Part shown: in pieces, positions 17,059 to 27,266 of the stretch | Layout: the number at the start of each line of letters is the position of its first letter | Numbering within the stretch: the stretch's first letter is position 1 | From: Corynebacterium sp. MSK008 | Lineage (GTDB): Bacteria > Actinomycetota > Actinomycetes > Mycobacteriales > Mycobacteriaceae | Direction: 5' to 3' | Length of the DNA: 64,000 nucleotides | NCBI RefSeq assembly: GCF_030232585.1 | Contig: NZ_JASPJX010000009.1 | Coordinates: forward strand, 1 to 64,000 | The notes under the pieces: model-generated | What the model was told of the DNA's origin: nothing | The model's input: the letters and a program-made list of their open reading frames with translations, nothing else | Databases searched by the model: none | Made by a program: the position numbers and the translations under genes

Positions 17059-18285
17059 CTACGCTCCGGGCCTGTAAGCCCCGTCGCTCATTTTGATGCC
17101 TTCGTCTTGGCCCATGTAGGAGGTTTCCTGCGTCAGCGCGTCGAGAAGCGTCTTGTGGTTTTCCTCCACGACTTGTGCGAGTGCCTCCGGGTTGGCGCGC
17201 AGCAGGTCAAAACGCTGCTGCACGAGCGGGAGATCCAGCTCAGCAAACGGGCGGGACACAGCGTGCGGCACGTCGTAGACGTCGGCCACCTCGTCGCCGT
17301 GCATGATGCGGGTGGCGGTGTACATCCAATCGTCGATGGACTCGTCCGGGAACGGCAGCAGCTGCTTAACGTTGGTGCGGAAGCCGTTGAACAGCGCCTC
17401 CACCAGCGCGCGGGACGCGTCGTTCGGCTCGCCGTCGACGAAATGGATCGCGTCGATCGTCTCCTGGGATGCGTCGATGTCCGTCTCCGGTTCAAGGAGG
17501 TCGCCCGGAATACCCAGCATCAGGCCCACGACCTTCCAGAGGTAGAACAGGTCCTGCTCCTCCTCCAGGGTGAGGCGGTAGCCAAGGTTTCGCAGGTAGG
17601 TAAACGCGATGTAGGTGAAGTCGAACCAGGTGCGGAACATGTCCAGCTCGGAAATCGGCGCGCCCCACTCGGAGTAGTCCAGGCCAAGCTGCGTCTGCAC
17701 GCGGCGCACATGCGCGTGCATCGCGCGGACCATGCCGGTGTGGATGTAGCTGACGTTGCCCGGCTTCAGCCCGTCCTTCAGATACACCGAGTAGATCCAG
17801 TTGGTGGTGTAGGCGAGGCGGTGCACAGCGCCCTCGGTGAGTTCGCCGGTGTTGACCAGGATGTCGGCGATCGACGGCGTGGAGTAGGTGTGGATCAGCG
17901 CGCCCGGTCCGAGCGAGAGGTTCTGAGCAAGCACCGGGATCGCCAGCGCAGCTTTCTGGCCGCGCTCGAGCCGTTCCCAGTCCACACCATCGAGGGCGGC
18001 ATTCATGTCGTCGATAAGCGCCTTGACCTCGGGCAGCGTATCTGCGTCCGCTTCGCCGCGCGCGAGCGCCGCACGCAGGTTCGGCATGATGTCCTTACTC
18101 TTATTGCCGCTGGTGTACAGCGCGTCGGCGATGGGGTCCATCGCCCAAAACGCCTGCTCGAATCGCTTCGCGCGCTCTTCGCCAAACTTCTCGACGAAAG
18201 CTTCGCGGCTCCCACGCGCCTGCGGCCAATCCGAGCGGCTGTAGTGATCCTGCGCGAGCGGGTTGTCAACGAAAGTCTGAGTCAT
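17059..18285 (-). CDS. MpaB/latex-clearing-type oxygenase (DUF2236)
   Basis: Putative heme oxygenase of the DUF2236 family, which includes rubber oxygenase Lcp and fungal MpaB, enzymes that cleave carbon-carbon double bonds in isoprenoid chains. It has 408 residues. The family-like Arg/His cluster is VRAMHAHVRR (Arg187, His190, His192), followed by FRTWFDFTYIAFTYLRNLGYRLT. There is no signal peptide, so it should act inside the cell. ATG at 18285 has AAGGAG 7 nt upstream. It follows its larger paralogue by 38 bp and precedes the aldehyde dehydrogenase by 57 bp. Heme binding and substrate are inferred from the family only. Confidence 0.75.
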   Translation of the reverse strand: MTQTFVDNPLAQDHYSRSDWPQARGSREAFVEKFGEERAKRFEQAFWAMDPIADALYTSGNKSKDIMPNLRAALARGEADADTLPEVKALIDDMNAALDGVDWERLERGQKAALAIPVLAQNLSLGPGALIHTYSTPSIADILVNTGELTEGAVHRLAYTTNWIYSVYLKDGLKPGNVSYIHTGMVRAMHAHVRRVQTQLGLDYSEWGAPISELDMFRTWFDFTYIAFTYLRNLGYRLTLEEEQDLFYLWKVVGLMLGIPGDLLEPETDIDASQETIDAIHFVDGEPNDASRALVEALFNGFRTNVKQLLPFPDESIDDWMYTATRIMHGDEVADVYDVPHAVSRPFAELDLPLVQQRFDLLRANPEALAQVVEENHKTLLDALTQETSYMGQDEGIKMSDGAYRPGA

Positions 18286-18323
18286 GGTTGTGCTCCTTGA
18301 GTGTTGGGGTCGGCTCGCGCGCT

Positions 18324-19703
18324 CTAGCGCAGGCCTTCCTTGGATGTGTCGTGCAGCTTGTACTCGGCCTTGACGTGCGGGGCTTTCTCGGCGATGTAGT
18401 CCTCGATCTGCTTAAACACGTCGGACCACGGCGGCTTGCCGTCCGCGGCTTTCTTCACCTTCGCGGCCTGCGCGCCGGGCAGCGTGTCGCGCACCCGGTA
18501 GATCACGGCCTCGGCTTTCGCCTTGAGCAGGAAAGCGATCTTCCAGTGCAGGTACGGCGTGCCCTCGAACCGGGAGCCCTTGACCATGAACTTGGTGTCC
18601 TCGTCGCCGATGATCAGAGACAGCGCTCCGAGCACCTGCGCTGGCATCTTCGGGTCCAGGTCCTCCAAGATGCCCATCAGAGCGGTTGCCACTCGCACGT
18701 GGTAGTCCGAGGAGTAGCCGCCGTTGGCGTAGATGAAGTCCGTCATCTTGCGCATCTCGTCGCCGGTCTTCGGGATCAAGCGCTCCTCTGCGCCCATGAG
18801 GTAGAGCACCCACGCCCAATACATTGCGACGTCGTCCCACTCCTCCCCGGTGTGCGGGCGGCCGAAGAACTCGTCCACGCCGATCGGCATGAGCGCGAAC
18901 CAGCCCTCGCCGGAGACGAGGAAGGACGAGCCAATGGGGCGGCCGAACTCGTTGTAGTGCTCCGGGCCCCACAGCTTTTCCAGGCCGCGATTGGCCTGGG
19001 CGTGCAGCAGGCGCACGCGCACGGCGGCCTTCAGCCCGTCGCTGTAACGGTCGAACACTCCCTTCTTGCCCAGGTCCACGAAGAACTTCACCGTCTCGAT
19101 GATGCGGGTGAACGACTCAATCTCGAACATGGCGGTCTCGCCGGTAGCCGCGGAGGTGCGGTCCTCCATCGTCGTGGCCCAGTAGGCGAAGCCGATGGAG
19201 AGCAACTCCGCAGACGGCGTGACGTTGTAGTACGCAATGCGGCCGCGTTCGGCGGCTTCAAGGTCGATCCAGTCCGGAATGTTGTCCACCTCGGCGAAGA
19301 ACTCCACCAGTTCCGGCGACGGGTCGGCGACCTTATCTATGCCCTCGTTGAGTGCCGTTTCAAAGTCGGCGCGGGACTTCTCCGCACCGTCGCGCTTGAA
19401 AGCCTCGGCGAGCTTGGCTCCGGTTTCGTCGGTCTGCCACATGTGATCGTCCAGAAGCTTTGTTTGGAAGCTGGTGTAGCCCTCCCACTCGTCAGCGACG
19501 GTGTGCCAGCGGTCGAACAAGTTGTGGCGTAGCGTGGCCCAACCCGGTCGGCGTGTACGACGCTTCGGGGCCGGGCGAAGCGGCATGCCATCCCGGTAGA
19601 AGTAGCGGAAATCCTCGAAGGGATTGTCCGACATCGGCAGGATTTCGGGATGCACTGGATGTTGGTATTGATGCTCCTTGCGAGCATCGGTGCTGGTAGT
19701 CAT
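18324..19703 (-). CDS. MpaB/latex-clearing-type oxygenase (DUF2236), larger paralogue
   Basis: Second DUF2236 protein, 459 residues from ATG at 19703 (AAAGGGA upstream; GTG at 19712 would sit too close to it). The N-terminal 60 residues are polar and basic (RPAPKRRTRRPG), then comes the helical core with DRTSAATGETAMFEIESFTRI and the VRVRLLHAQANRG cluster (His234). It is the first gene of the operon and is divergent from a reductase of the phthalate dioxygenase reductase type. The two paralogues are strongly diverged, so they may act on successive bonds or form a heteromer (speculation). Confidence 0.74.
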   Translation of the reverse strand: MTTSTDARKEHQYQHPVHPEILPMSDNPFEDFRYFYRDGMPLRPAPKRRTRRPGWATLRHNLFDRWHTVADEWEGYTSFQTKLLDDHMWQTDETGAKLAEAFKRDGAEKSRADFETALNEGIDKVADPSPELVEFFAEVDNIPDWIDLEAAERGRIAYYNVTPSAELLSIGFAYWATTMEDRTSAATGETAMFEIESFTRIIETVKFFVDLGKKGVFDRYSDGLKAAVRVRLLHAQANRGLEKLWGPEHYNEFGRPIGSSFLVSGEGWFALMPIGVDEFFGRPHTGEEWDDVAMYWAWVLYLMGAEERLIPKTGDEMRKMTDFIYANGGYSSDYHVRVATALMGILEDLDPKMPAQVLGALSLIIGDEDTKFMVKGSRFEGTPYLHWKIAFLLKAKAEAVIYRVRDTLPGAQAAKVKKAADGKPPWSDVFKQIEDYIAEKAPHVKAEYKLHDTSKEGLR

Positions 19704-19922
19704 GCGTGTCACTTCCCTTTGACTTAGGGCCCTGGCTCAGGGCGACCGATTTTGGGCCTTGCCGCAAACAAGCGCCGACAACCTTGTCGACCACTAAAAG
19801 TGTTGCTTGTGCGATATGCGAACATTTTTGTGGTGTCGATCACTTTTGCGTGGTCTTATACTATCGATTACACAGAAGGCCGGCAACCAGTTTTGCGGCG
19901 AAATTTTGCAACGGAGGTTGAC

Positions 19923-21071
19923 GTGAGAAACGGCAAGGGATTAAGCAGCTTGGCTACGCTTTTTGGAGGCAGAAGCAAGGAGAAGGACCCGAACGCACTC
20001 GACCGCGAAGAGGTTTTTGCCAGCCGGCAAGCGCGCCAAGAGCACCCCGACTCACCCTCCGGCGTCATCGAGCTCACCGCCGTCGACGTCGAGCGCGCCC
20101 ACGGCATCGCGCTGATCACGCTGGAGACCCACGACGGCTCCCCCATCCCCGGCTACGAGCCGGGCTGCCACGCGGATTTTTTGCTCCGCTCCCCCGAAGG
20201 CGAGGAGCTGGTCCGACAGTTCTCCCTGTTTCCCATGCACCACCTCAGCGCCGAAGACTCCGGTCAGCGCGCCATCTACGGCATCGAGGTGAAGCTGGAG
20301 ACGGATTCGCGGGGCGGCTCCATCGCCGCCCACAACATCGAGCCGGGAGACACGGTGCGCATCCTGCCACCCCGCAACAACTTCGGCCTCGCCCCCGGCG
20401 CGAAGCGCTCGATCCTAGTGGGCGCAGGCGTGGGCATAGCGCCGATTTTCTCGCTGGCGCGCGAGCTGCAGATCCAGCAGGCGGACTACTCCGTGCTGTA
20501 TTTCGCATCCAGCCAGGAGCGGGCGCTGATGCGTCACCTCATTGACACCTACCTCCATGGACAGACCAAGAGCATCTTCGCCACCGGCGAGCGCGACAAG
20601 CAGTCCGGCTACATCGAGGAAGCCCTCGCCGCATCCGACAGCGCCCCGGAGGACACCCACCTGTACGTGTGCGGGCCGCAGGGGTTCATGGACGGCGTCA
20701 TGGAGGTCGCATCCCAACACCTGCCAAAAGCCAACATCCACTTCGAGGCCTTCCGCGCCGCGGAGGAAACCCTTGCCGGCAACCACGACGCGGACGGCCC
20801 GTTCGAGGTCGTGCTCAACGGCGAGACCTACGCGGTGCCGGAGGGCGAGAGCGTCCTGGATGTCTTCGAAGACGAGGACGTGCCGATTTTGTCGCAGTGT
20901 TCGGAGGGCACATGCGGTACCTGCATCATGCGCGTCGTGGACGGCACCCCGGACCACCGCGACAGCATTTTCACGGAGGAGCAGCACGAAAACGGCGCCT
21001 TTGCTACGTGCGTCTCCCGCTCACTGTCGCCCACCCTTACCCTGGAGCGGTGGAAGAACTTGCGCGGCTAA
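19923..21071 (+). CDS. Phthalate-dioxygenase-reductase-like flavoprotein with C-terminal 2Fe-2S domain
   Basis: NAD(P)H-dependent electron-transfer protein, 382 residues. GTG at 19923 is chosen because GGAGG lies 5 nt upstream; the frame is open to 19752 without support. Domains in order: an unusual 45-residue polar N-terminus, a ferredoxin-reductase-like flavin domain with RQFSL (98-102), a nucleotide domain with GAGVGIAP (168-174) and YVCGPQGF (249-256), and a plant-type 2Fe-2S domain with Cys326, Cys331, Cys334 and Cys363. A possible -10 TATACT is at 19857-19862. It is divergent from the DUF2236 operon and could feed electrons to those oxygenases. Confidence 0.88.
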   Translation: MRNGKGLSSLATLFGGRSKEKDPNALDREEVFASRQARQEHPDSPSGVIELTAVDVERAHGIALITLETHDGSPIPGYEPGCHADFLLRSPEGEELVRQFSLFPMHHLSAEDSGQRAIYGIEVKLETDSRGGSIAAHNIEPGDTVRILPPRNNFGLAPGAKRSILVGAGVGIAPIFSLARELQIQQADYSVLYFASSQERALMRHLIDTYLHGQTKSIFATGERDKQSGYIEEALAASDSAPEDTHLYVCGPQGFMDGVMEVASQHLPKANIHFEAFRAAEETLAGNHDADGPFEVVLNGETYAVPEGESVLDVFEDEDVPILSQCSEGTCGTCIMRVVDGTPDHRDSIFTEEQHENGAFATCVSRSLSPTLTLERWKNLRG

Positions 21072-21991
21072 AGCATGCGCACCATCACCACACCCGCCAG
21101 CACAATGGCAAGCCCGGTGAGGCGGTAGGGCGTGGGCACGCTGCGGCGCCCGCCGGTGCCCACGCCGAGGGATTCAAGCACCTGGCCACAGATGATGTTG
21201 CCCACCAGCGCCGCAATCACGGTGGTGCCGGTGCCAAGGATCGGCGACAACGCTGCGCCGCCGAACACGAAGAACGCGCCGAGCATGCCGCCTAGCCACA
21301 TCCACCACGGCCCCGGCGCGATACCGGTGGCCAGCGCCCGGCGCGGACCGGGCAGCACCACGGACATGACCGCCAGCAGCGCAAGGCCCACTACGAGGGA
21401 AATTTGGCCCGCTTGTAGCGAACTGCCCAGCGCGCGGCCGAGGTGGCCGTTGACTGCGGTTTGGGTGGCCGAGCCCATGCCCATGACCACGCCGAAGGCA
21501 CGCAAGAGCCACAGTGTGGCGCCTTCGGCGGTGCCGTGGATGGTTGGTGTGCGGCCGATTTCCAGCACCATGGCGATGCCGCCGACCACGATCAGCGCGC
21601 CCAGAAGGCGCAGCGGCCCCACGGCAACCTGCGGGGACTGGAACAGCCCGAACCGGTCGATCAGAAGTCCCATGATCACCTGGCCCAGAATCGGCAGGAT
21701 CACGGTCTGCACCGGGCCGAGTTTGGGGAACAGGACGATGTTGCCGGCGATGAACATCACGCCCATGAACCCGCCGAGCCATGCCCACCACGGCTGCGCG
21801 GTGGCCGTCGCTAAGTCTGGCACCAGTGCCCCACTGGCACCCCAGGCGATGACGGAGGCGACCACCACCGCGACGATGAAGGACACAAACGTCGCGGCGA
21901 TCGGCGAGCCGACGCTTTGTCGCAGCCGGGTGTTAATCGCGGTCTGGACGGGCACGATCGCCCCCACCAGCATGGCCATGAGCAGCAGCAC
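21068..21991 (-). CDS. DMT-superfamily transporter (YdcZ/DUF606 type)
   Basis: Integral membrane protein of 307 residues with ten predicted helices in two similar halves (each half has a QTAIN/QTAVN-like motif followed by GPWW or QPWW-WLGG), as in fused YdcZ-family transporters. GTG at 21991 is chosen because GGGAGGAG lies 6 nt upstream; the TTG at 22009 lies inside that ribosome site. Its stop codon overlaps the stop of the convergent reductase gene. Substrate unknown. Confidence 0.8.
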   Translation of the reverse strand: MLLLMAMLVGAIVPVQTAINTRLRQSVGSPIAATFVSFIVAVVVASVIAWGASGALVPDLATATAQPWWAWLGGFMGVMFIAGNIVLFPKLGPVQTVILPILGQVIMGLLIDRFGLFQSPQVAVGPLRLLGALIVVGGIAMVLEIGRTPTIHGTAEGATLWLLRAFGVVMGMGSATQTAVNGHLGRALGSSLQAGQISLVVGLALLAVMSVVLPGPRRALATGIAPGPWWMWLGGMLGAFFVFGGAALSPILGTGTTVIAALVGNIICGQVLESLGVGTGGRRSVPTPYRLTGLAIVLAGVVMVRML

Positions 21992-22015
21992 TGTGTTCTC
22001 CTCCCTCAAGCTGAA

Positions 22016-22049
22016 CAGGCAGCCGGGGCGAAATGCGCCCGGCTGCCTG
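22016..22049 (-). terminator. Strong hairpin after the biotin carboxylase gene
   Basis: CAGGCAGCCGGG (22016-22027) pairs perfectly with CCCGGCTGCCTG (22038-22049). It lies 19 bp past the biotin carboxylase stop and just before the DMT transporter. The T-run is poor, so termination may be partial. Confidence 0.6.
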
Positions 22050-22067
22050 CCCTACACGTTGCGACGG

Positions 22068-23453
<1,386 letters not shown>

Positions 23454-23460
23454 GGGGTAC

Positions 23461-24006
23461 CTACTTCGGCTCGATGACCATCAGCGGCTGGCCGTGTTCG
23501 ACGGCGTCCTCGTTGTCCACGAGGATCTCGGTGACGGTGCCTGCGGTCTTCGCTTCGATGTTGTTCATCAGCTTCATCACTTCGACGATGCAGAGCACCT
23601 GGCCGACCTCGACGGTGTCGCCGACCTTCACAAACGGGTCCGCGCCCGGCTTCGGGGCGGCGTAGAAGGTGCCCACCATCGGGGACTTGACCTCCACGCC
23701 GTTGCCGGAGGACGCCGGAGCGGCCTCAGGCTTGGGCGCCTCTTCCTTCGGCGCCTCGGCGGGCGCAGGCGTCGGAGCTTCGGCCTGTGACGGTGCCGGG
23801 GACTCAGCCTTCGGCGCTTCCGGTGCTACAGGTGCCGGGGCCGGTGCGGCCGCCGGGGCTGCCTTGAGATGGCTCAAGCCACCCGGGGTCTTGGACAGGG
23901 CGAGCTCAATGTCTCCGTACTTGATGCTCAGCTCTTCGATGTCGCCGGACTGGTTAACCCACTCAAGCAGGGACTTCAGTTCGTTGAAGTTGGTGGTGTC
24001 AGACAT
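23461..24006 (-). CDS. Biotin carboxyl carrier protein
   Basis: Carrier of the carboxylated biotin between the carboxylase and carboxyltransferase. In its 181 residues, a helical N-terminus (1-48) is followed by a long Ala/Pro/Glu linker (about 49-100) and the biotinyl domain with VEVMKLMN, where Lys145 is the biotin attachment residue. The linker has many APAP units and should be flexible. Layout and length resemble AccB, but operon context ties it to the 2-oxoacid-type carboxyltransferase, whose gene ends 3 bp upstream. Confidence 0.92.
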   Translation of the reverse strand: MSDTTNFNELKSLLEWVNQSGDIEELSIKYGDIELALSKTPGGLSHLKAAPAAAPAPAPVAPEAPKAESPAPSQAEAPTPAPAEAPKEEAPKPEAAPASSGNGVEVKSPMVGTFYAAPKPGADPFVKVGDTVEVGQVLCIVEVMKLMNNIEAKTAGTVTEILVDNEDAVEHGQPLMVIEPK

Positions 24007-24009
24007 GGT

Positions 24010-25566
24010 TTACTGCTCTCCTTTTTTGGTCAGATTGATTTCGAGGTCGTCGGTCTTGAGGTGGAATTCGCCGGAAGTGGTGGTCTCGTAGATCTTCTGC
24101 ACGAGCTTGGTCAGCTCGCCGCCCGGCACGCCTTCGCCCTGGCCTGCGCGGCCTTCGGCGACGAAGCGGCGCATCTCGTCAACGTTGTTGCCCGGGATGT
24201 TGGCGCGCAGCAGCAGCGTGTCGATGTCGTCGTCCGGGTACTGCTCTTTCAGGCCCGGCAGGCGCGGCTCGAGTTCCGGGCGGCCCTCCTTGATTTCGGA
24301 GGAGCCGTTAGCCTTGATCTTCTCCAGCGCGTCCGGATCGATCGGCGCGAGCGGCTCACCGTAGTGGCCGAGCGCGTACTTCTTAATCTCGTTCGGCACC
24401 ACGGAGTAGCGCTCGCCGGAGATCACGTTCATCACAGCCTGGGTGCCCACGAACTGTGCGAACGGGGTGATCATGATCGGGTAGGCCAGCTCCTCGCGCA
24501 CGCGGGCGGTTTCGTAGAGGAGGTCTTCGAAACGGTCCGACAGGCCCGCGGTGGCCAGCTGGGATTCGAAGTTGGTGAGCATGCCGCCCGGCAGCTGGTG
24601 CATGTAGTGCACGCCGTCGAATGCGCGGGGCTTGCCCACCGGCTTGTCCTCGCGGTCGGCGATTTCCTGGAGCTTCTGGCTGGCGTTGTCCACGCGCTCG
24701 TCGTCGATGTTGACGGTGTAGCCCAGTGCGCGCAGGTCGCGGGCGAGTGCCTGGGTGGCGGGCTGGCCCTGGCCGTTGGCCAGCGGGGCGATCGAGGTGT
24801 GGATGGAGTCCACGCCGAGCTCCGCCGCGTAGATGTAGGTCAGCGGGGACAGGCCGGTCAGGGAGTGAGTGTGGACCTCCAACGGGAGGTCGTTGCCGAT
24901 GGCGCTGCGGATCGCCGGGACCAGCGTCTTCATGCGGTCCGGGGTGAGCAGGCCGCCGGCATCCTTGAGCATGATGCGGTCCACGTCGGTGCGCTCCACC
25001 AGCTCCTGAGCCTTGTCGATGTAGAGCTGGTCGGTATGCACCGGGCTCAGGCAGTAGGACAGGCAGCCATAGGTCTCGGCACCGAGCTCCTTTGCCAGGA
25101 TGAGGGTATCGGCGATGTTGTCAATGTCGTTGAGGCCGTCGAAGGCGCCGATGACGCGGAAGCCGTTGGCGTAGAGGCGCTCAACCCACGCGTGGATGAC
25201 GTCGTCAGGCAAAAAGTCGAAAGACGCGAGGTTGCGGGAGCGAACCATGGAGCGGAACTTCGTGTTCGGCGCAGCCTCGTGCACCTTGCGCACGCGCTCC
25301 CAGGGGTCCTCCCTGAGGTAGCGCACCGGCACGTCGAACTGGATCGGGGCGACCAGGTCCACATGCTCGAAGCCGGCGTTGGTCACGTCGTCGAGCAGAT
25401 CCATGATGTGCTCGGTGCGCATGCGGGTCGCCCAGATGGACTGGTGCGCGTCGCGCAGCGTGGTGTCGATGATCTTGATCTCTCGCTCACTGTCCGCCGG
25501 TCGACCACCCGCGGCGAAGATTTCAGCGAGGCTCTCTGTGCTCAGCTCTTCTGGGCTAAGTGCCAT
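24010..25566 (-). CDS. Pyruvate/oxaloacetate carboxyltransferase subunit
   Basis: Carboxyltransferase of the HMGL-like/PYC_OADA type, 518 residues. The metal- and substrate-binding segments are visible: IIDTTLRDAHQSIWATR near residue 30, IMLKDAGGL with the lysine that is carbamylated in pyruvate carboxylase, and HTHSLTGLSPLTYIYAAELGVD. A conserved C-terminal PYC_OADA region follows. No biotin domain is fused; that is a separate gene. ATG at 25566 has AAGGAGG 4 nt upstream and heads the operon. With a biotin carboxylase and no Na+-pump beta/gamma subunits nearby, carboxylation of pyruvate or another 2-oxoacid is the likely direction (inference). Confidence 0.88.
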   Translation of the reverse strand: MALSPEELSTESLAEIFAAGGRPADSEREIKIIDTTLRDAHQSIWATRMRTEHIMDLLDDVTNAGFEHVDLVAPIQFDVPVRYLREDPWERVRKVHEAAPNTKFRSMVRSRNLASFDFLPDDVIHAWVERLYANGFRVIGAFDGLNDIDNIADTLILAKELGAETYGCLSYCLSPVHTDQLYIDKAQELVERTDVDRIMLKDAGGLLTPDRMKTLVPAIRSAIGNDLPLEVHTHSLTGLSPLTYIYAAELGVDSIHTSIAPLANGQGQPATQALARDLRALGYTVNIDDERVDNASQKLQEIADREDKPVGKPRAFDGVHYMHQLPGGMLTNFESQLATAGLSDRFEDLLYETARVREELAYPIMITPFAQFVGTQAVMNVISGERYSVVPNEIKKYALGHYGEPLAPIDPDALEKIKANGSSEIKEGRPELEPRLPGLKEQYPDDDIDTLLLRANIPGNNVDEMRRFVAEGRAGQGEGVPGGELTKLVQKIYETTTSGEFHLKTDDLEINLTKKGEQ

Positions 25567-25932
25567 TGTTCCTCCTTAGAAACGCCAGACCGTGGCAACT
25601 GCCGAGTGGCTAGCCACCGTTGCGCTCAATGTACGCCCGGAAAAGTGTGGCGCGCGACTCATTTAATCCCAAACTTGTGAAACCGCACCTTGAGGGCACT
25701 TATGCGTGACAAACCACTCCCCCCGTTCTGGGGTGCGCAGAAAGCACGAGCGTTCGCATACCGAACACAACGCTGGTGCCGACCGCCCCGGAAACCCGCA
25801 ACGAGCTGCAGTTTCTCTCCGACACTTCACGCAAAGCGCGCCGAAGACGACGTGTTTCGGATCATTCCGCACCCAACAACGTGATCTAGGCAATACATTT
25901 TCCGTCAAACAGCCGTCTCTGAAGGAGGACCC
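25567..25932. other. Divergent intergenic region
   Basis: 366 bp between the carboxylase operon and the MFS gene. It must hold both promoters. I see no clear operator, hairpin or RNA gene. Confidence 0.4.
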
Positions 25933-27261
25933 TTGAGTACGAAACAACGCTTCACAATGGGCACGACCCATATCGAGGCCGAACGCCCGGCAGACAGGAA
26001 GTCGCTCGGCGCCAGCCTCATCGGCCAGCTGCTCGAATGGTTCGAGTGGAGCTCCTACGCCGTGTTCGCGCCGTTCATCGCGGCCGCCTTCTTCGACAAA
26101 TCCGATCCCACCTCAGCACTGCTGGCCACTTTCGGTGTCTTCGCCGTCGGCTTTTTGGTCCGCCCGCTCGGCGGCATCATCTTCGGCCGCATCGCAGACC
26201 GCGTGGGCCGCAAGAACGTGCTGATGATCACGATCATCATCATGGCGCTGTCCGCCGTGGTCATCGGCGTGATGCCCACATACGAGCAGATCGGCATCTG
26301 GGCGTCCATTGGCCTCCTGCTGGTGCGTGTGATCCAGGGCTTCGCCCACGGCGGCGAATCCGCCACCGCCAACAGCTACATCCCGGAGATCGCCCCGCGC
26401 GACCGCCGCGGCAAGTGGGGCTCCATGGTCTACATGTCCATCTTCGGCGGCTCAGTGATCGCCTACACCCTCGGCGGGATCATTTCGCTTGCGCTTACCG
26501 ACGAGCAAATCGGCGCGTGGGGCTGGCGCATCCCGTTCTGGCTGGGCGCCGCTGCCGCGTTCGTGGCCCTGTACCTGCGCCGCCACATGCAGGAGTCCGA
26601 GCACTTCAACGAGATCCAGGAAGGCGGCGCCGAGTCCTACGACGACCTCTCGGCCACCCGCCCGCAGACCCCGGTCCGCTCCAACTGGATGAACATCCTG
26701 CTGGTCATCGGCATGGTCTCCGGTGTCACTGCCGCGCACTACACCTGGACCTCCTACGTGTCCACCTACGCGATCACCCACGCCGGCATGTCCACCCAGG
26801 GCGCGTACTGGGTGTCCGTGTTCGCGCAGACCTGTGGCCTGATCGCTCTGCCGCTGTGGGGTGCGCTGTCTGACCGCATCGGCCGTAAACCCGTGATGTA
26901 CACCTTCGCCATTGCGGTGGGCCTGCTGCAGATCCCGCTGATGGGCATGATCGATTCCCGCCCGTGGACCATGCTGGTGGCCGCCACCATCGCCGTGGTG
27001 GCCGTCGCCGCCGGCGGCGCGCTGCTGGCCCCGGTGATGGCGGAGGTCTTCCCCACCTCCCAGCGCACCAGCAGCATCGGCTTCGCCTACTCGCTGTCCG
27101 TCGCCGTCTTCGGCGGCACCGCGCCGTACATCTTCCAGTGGTTCACGTCCCAGGGCCTAACGCACGTCTCCGGCATCTACGTGGTGGTGCTGTGCGTGCT
27201 CACCCTGATCAGCATGAAGATCCTCCCGGAGACCAAGGGCATCGACCTCCGCGACGCCTAA
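25933..27261 (+). CDS. MFS transporter, metabolite:H+ symporter family
   Basis: Twelve-helix membrane carrier, 442 residues. TTG at 25933 is chosen for its AAGGAGG 4 nt upstream. The family marks are QLLEWFEWSSYAVFAPFIAAAFF in helix 1, GRIADRVGRKN in the first cytoplasmic loop, and RVIQGFAHGGESATANSYIPEIAP, typical of KgtP/ProP-like symporters. Likely substrates are organic acids or zwitterions. Divergence from the 2-oxoacid carboxylase operon suggests a keto- or dicarboxylate (inference). Confidence 0.88.
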   Translation: MSTKQRFTMGTTHIEAERPADRKSLGASLIGQLLEWFEWSSYAVFAPFIAAAFFDKSDPTSALLATFGVFAVGFLVRPLGGIIFGRIADRVGRKNVLMITIIIMALSAVVIGVMPTYEQIGIWASIGLLLVRVIQGFAHGGESATANSYIPEIAPRDRRGKWGSMVYMSIFGGSVIAYTLGGIISLALTDEQIGAWGWRIPFWLGAAAAFVALYLRRHMQESEHFNEIQEGGAESYDDLSATRPQTPVRSNWMNILLVIGMVSGVTAAHYTWTSYVSTYAITHAGMSTQGAYWVSVFAQTCGLIALPLWGALSDRIGRKPVMYTFAIAVGLLQIPLMGMIDSRPWTMLVAATIAVVAVAAGGALLAPVMAEVFPTSQRTSSIGFAYSLSVAVFGGTAPYIFQWFTSQGLTHVSGIYVVVLCVLTLISMKILPETKGIDLRDA

Positions 27262-27266
27262 GGGCT

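Noticed and set aside
19752..19922. 57-codon N-terminal extension of the reductase
   Set aside because: It lacks a ribosome site, covers the apparent promoter, and the GTG at 19923 has GGAGG at ideal spacing.
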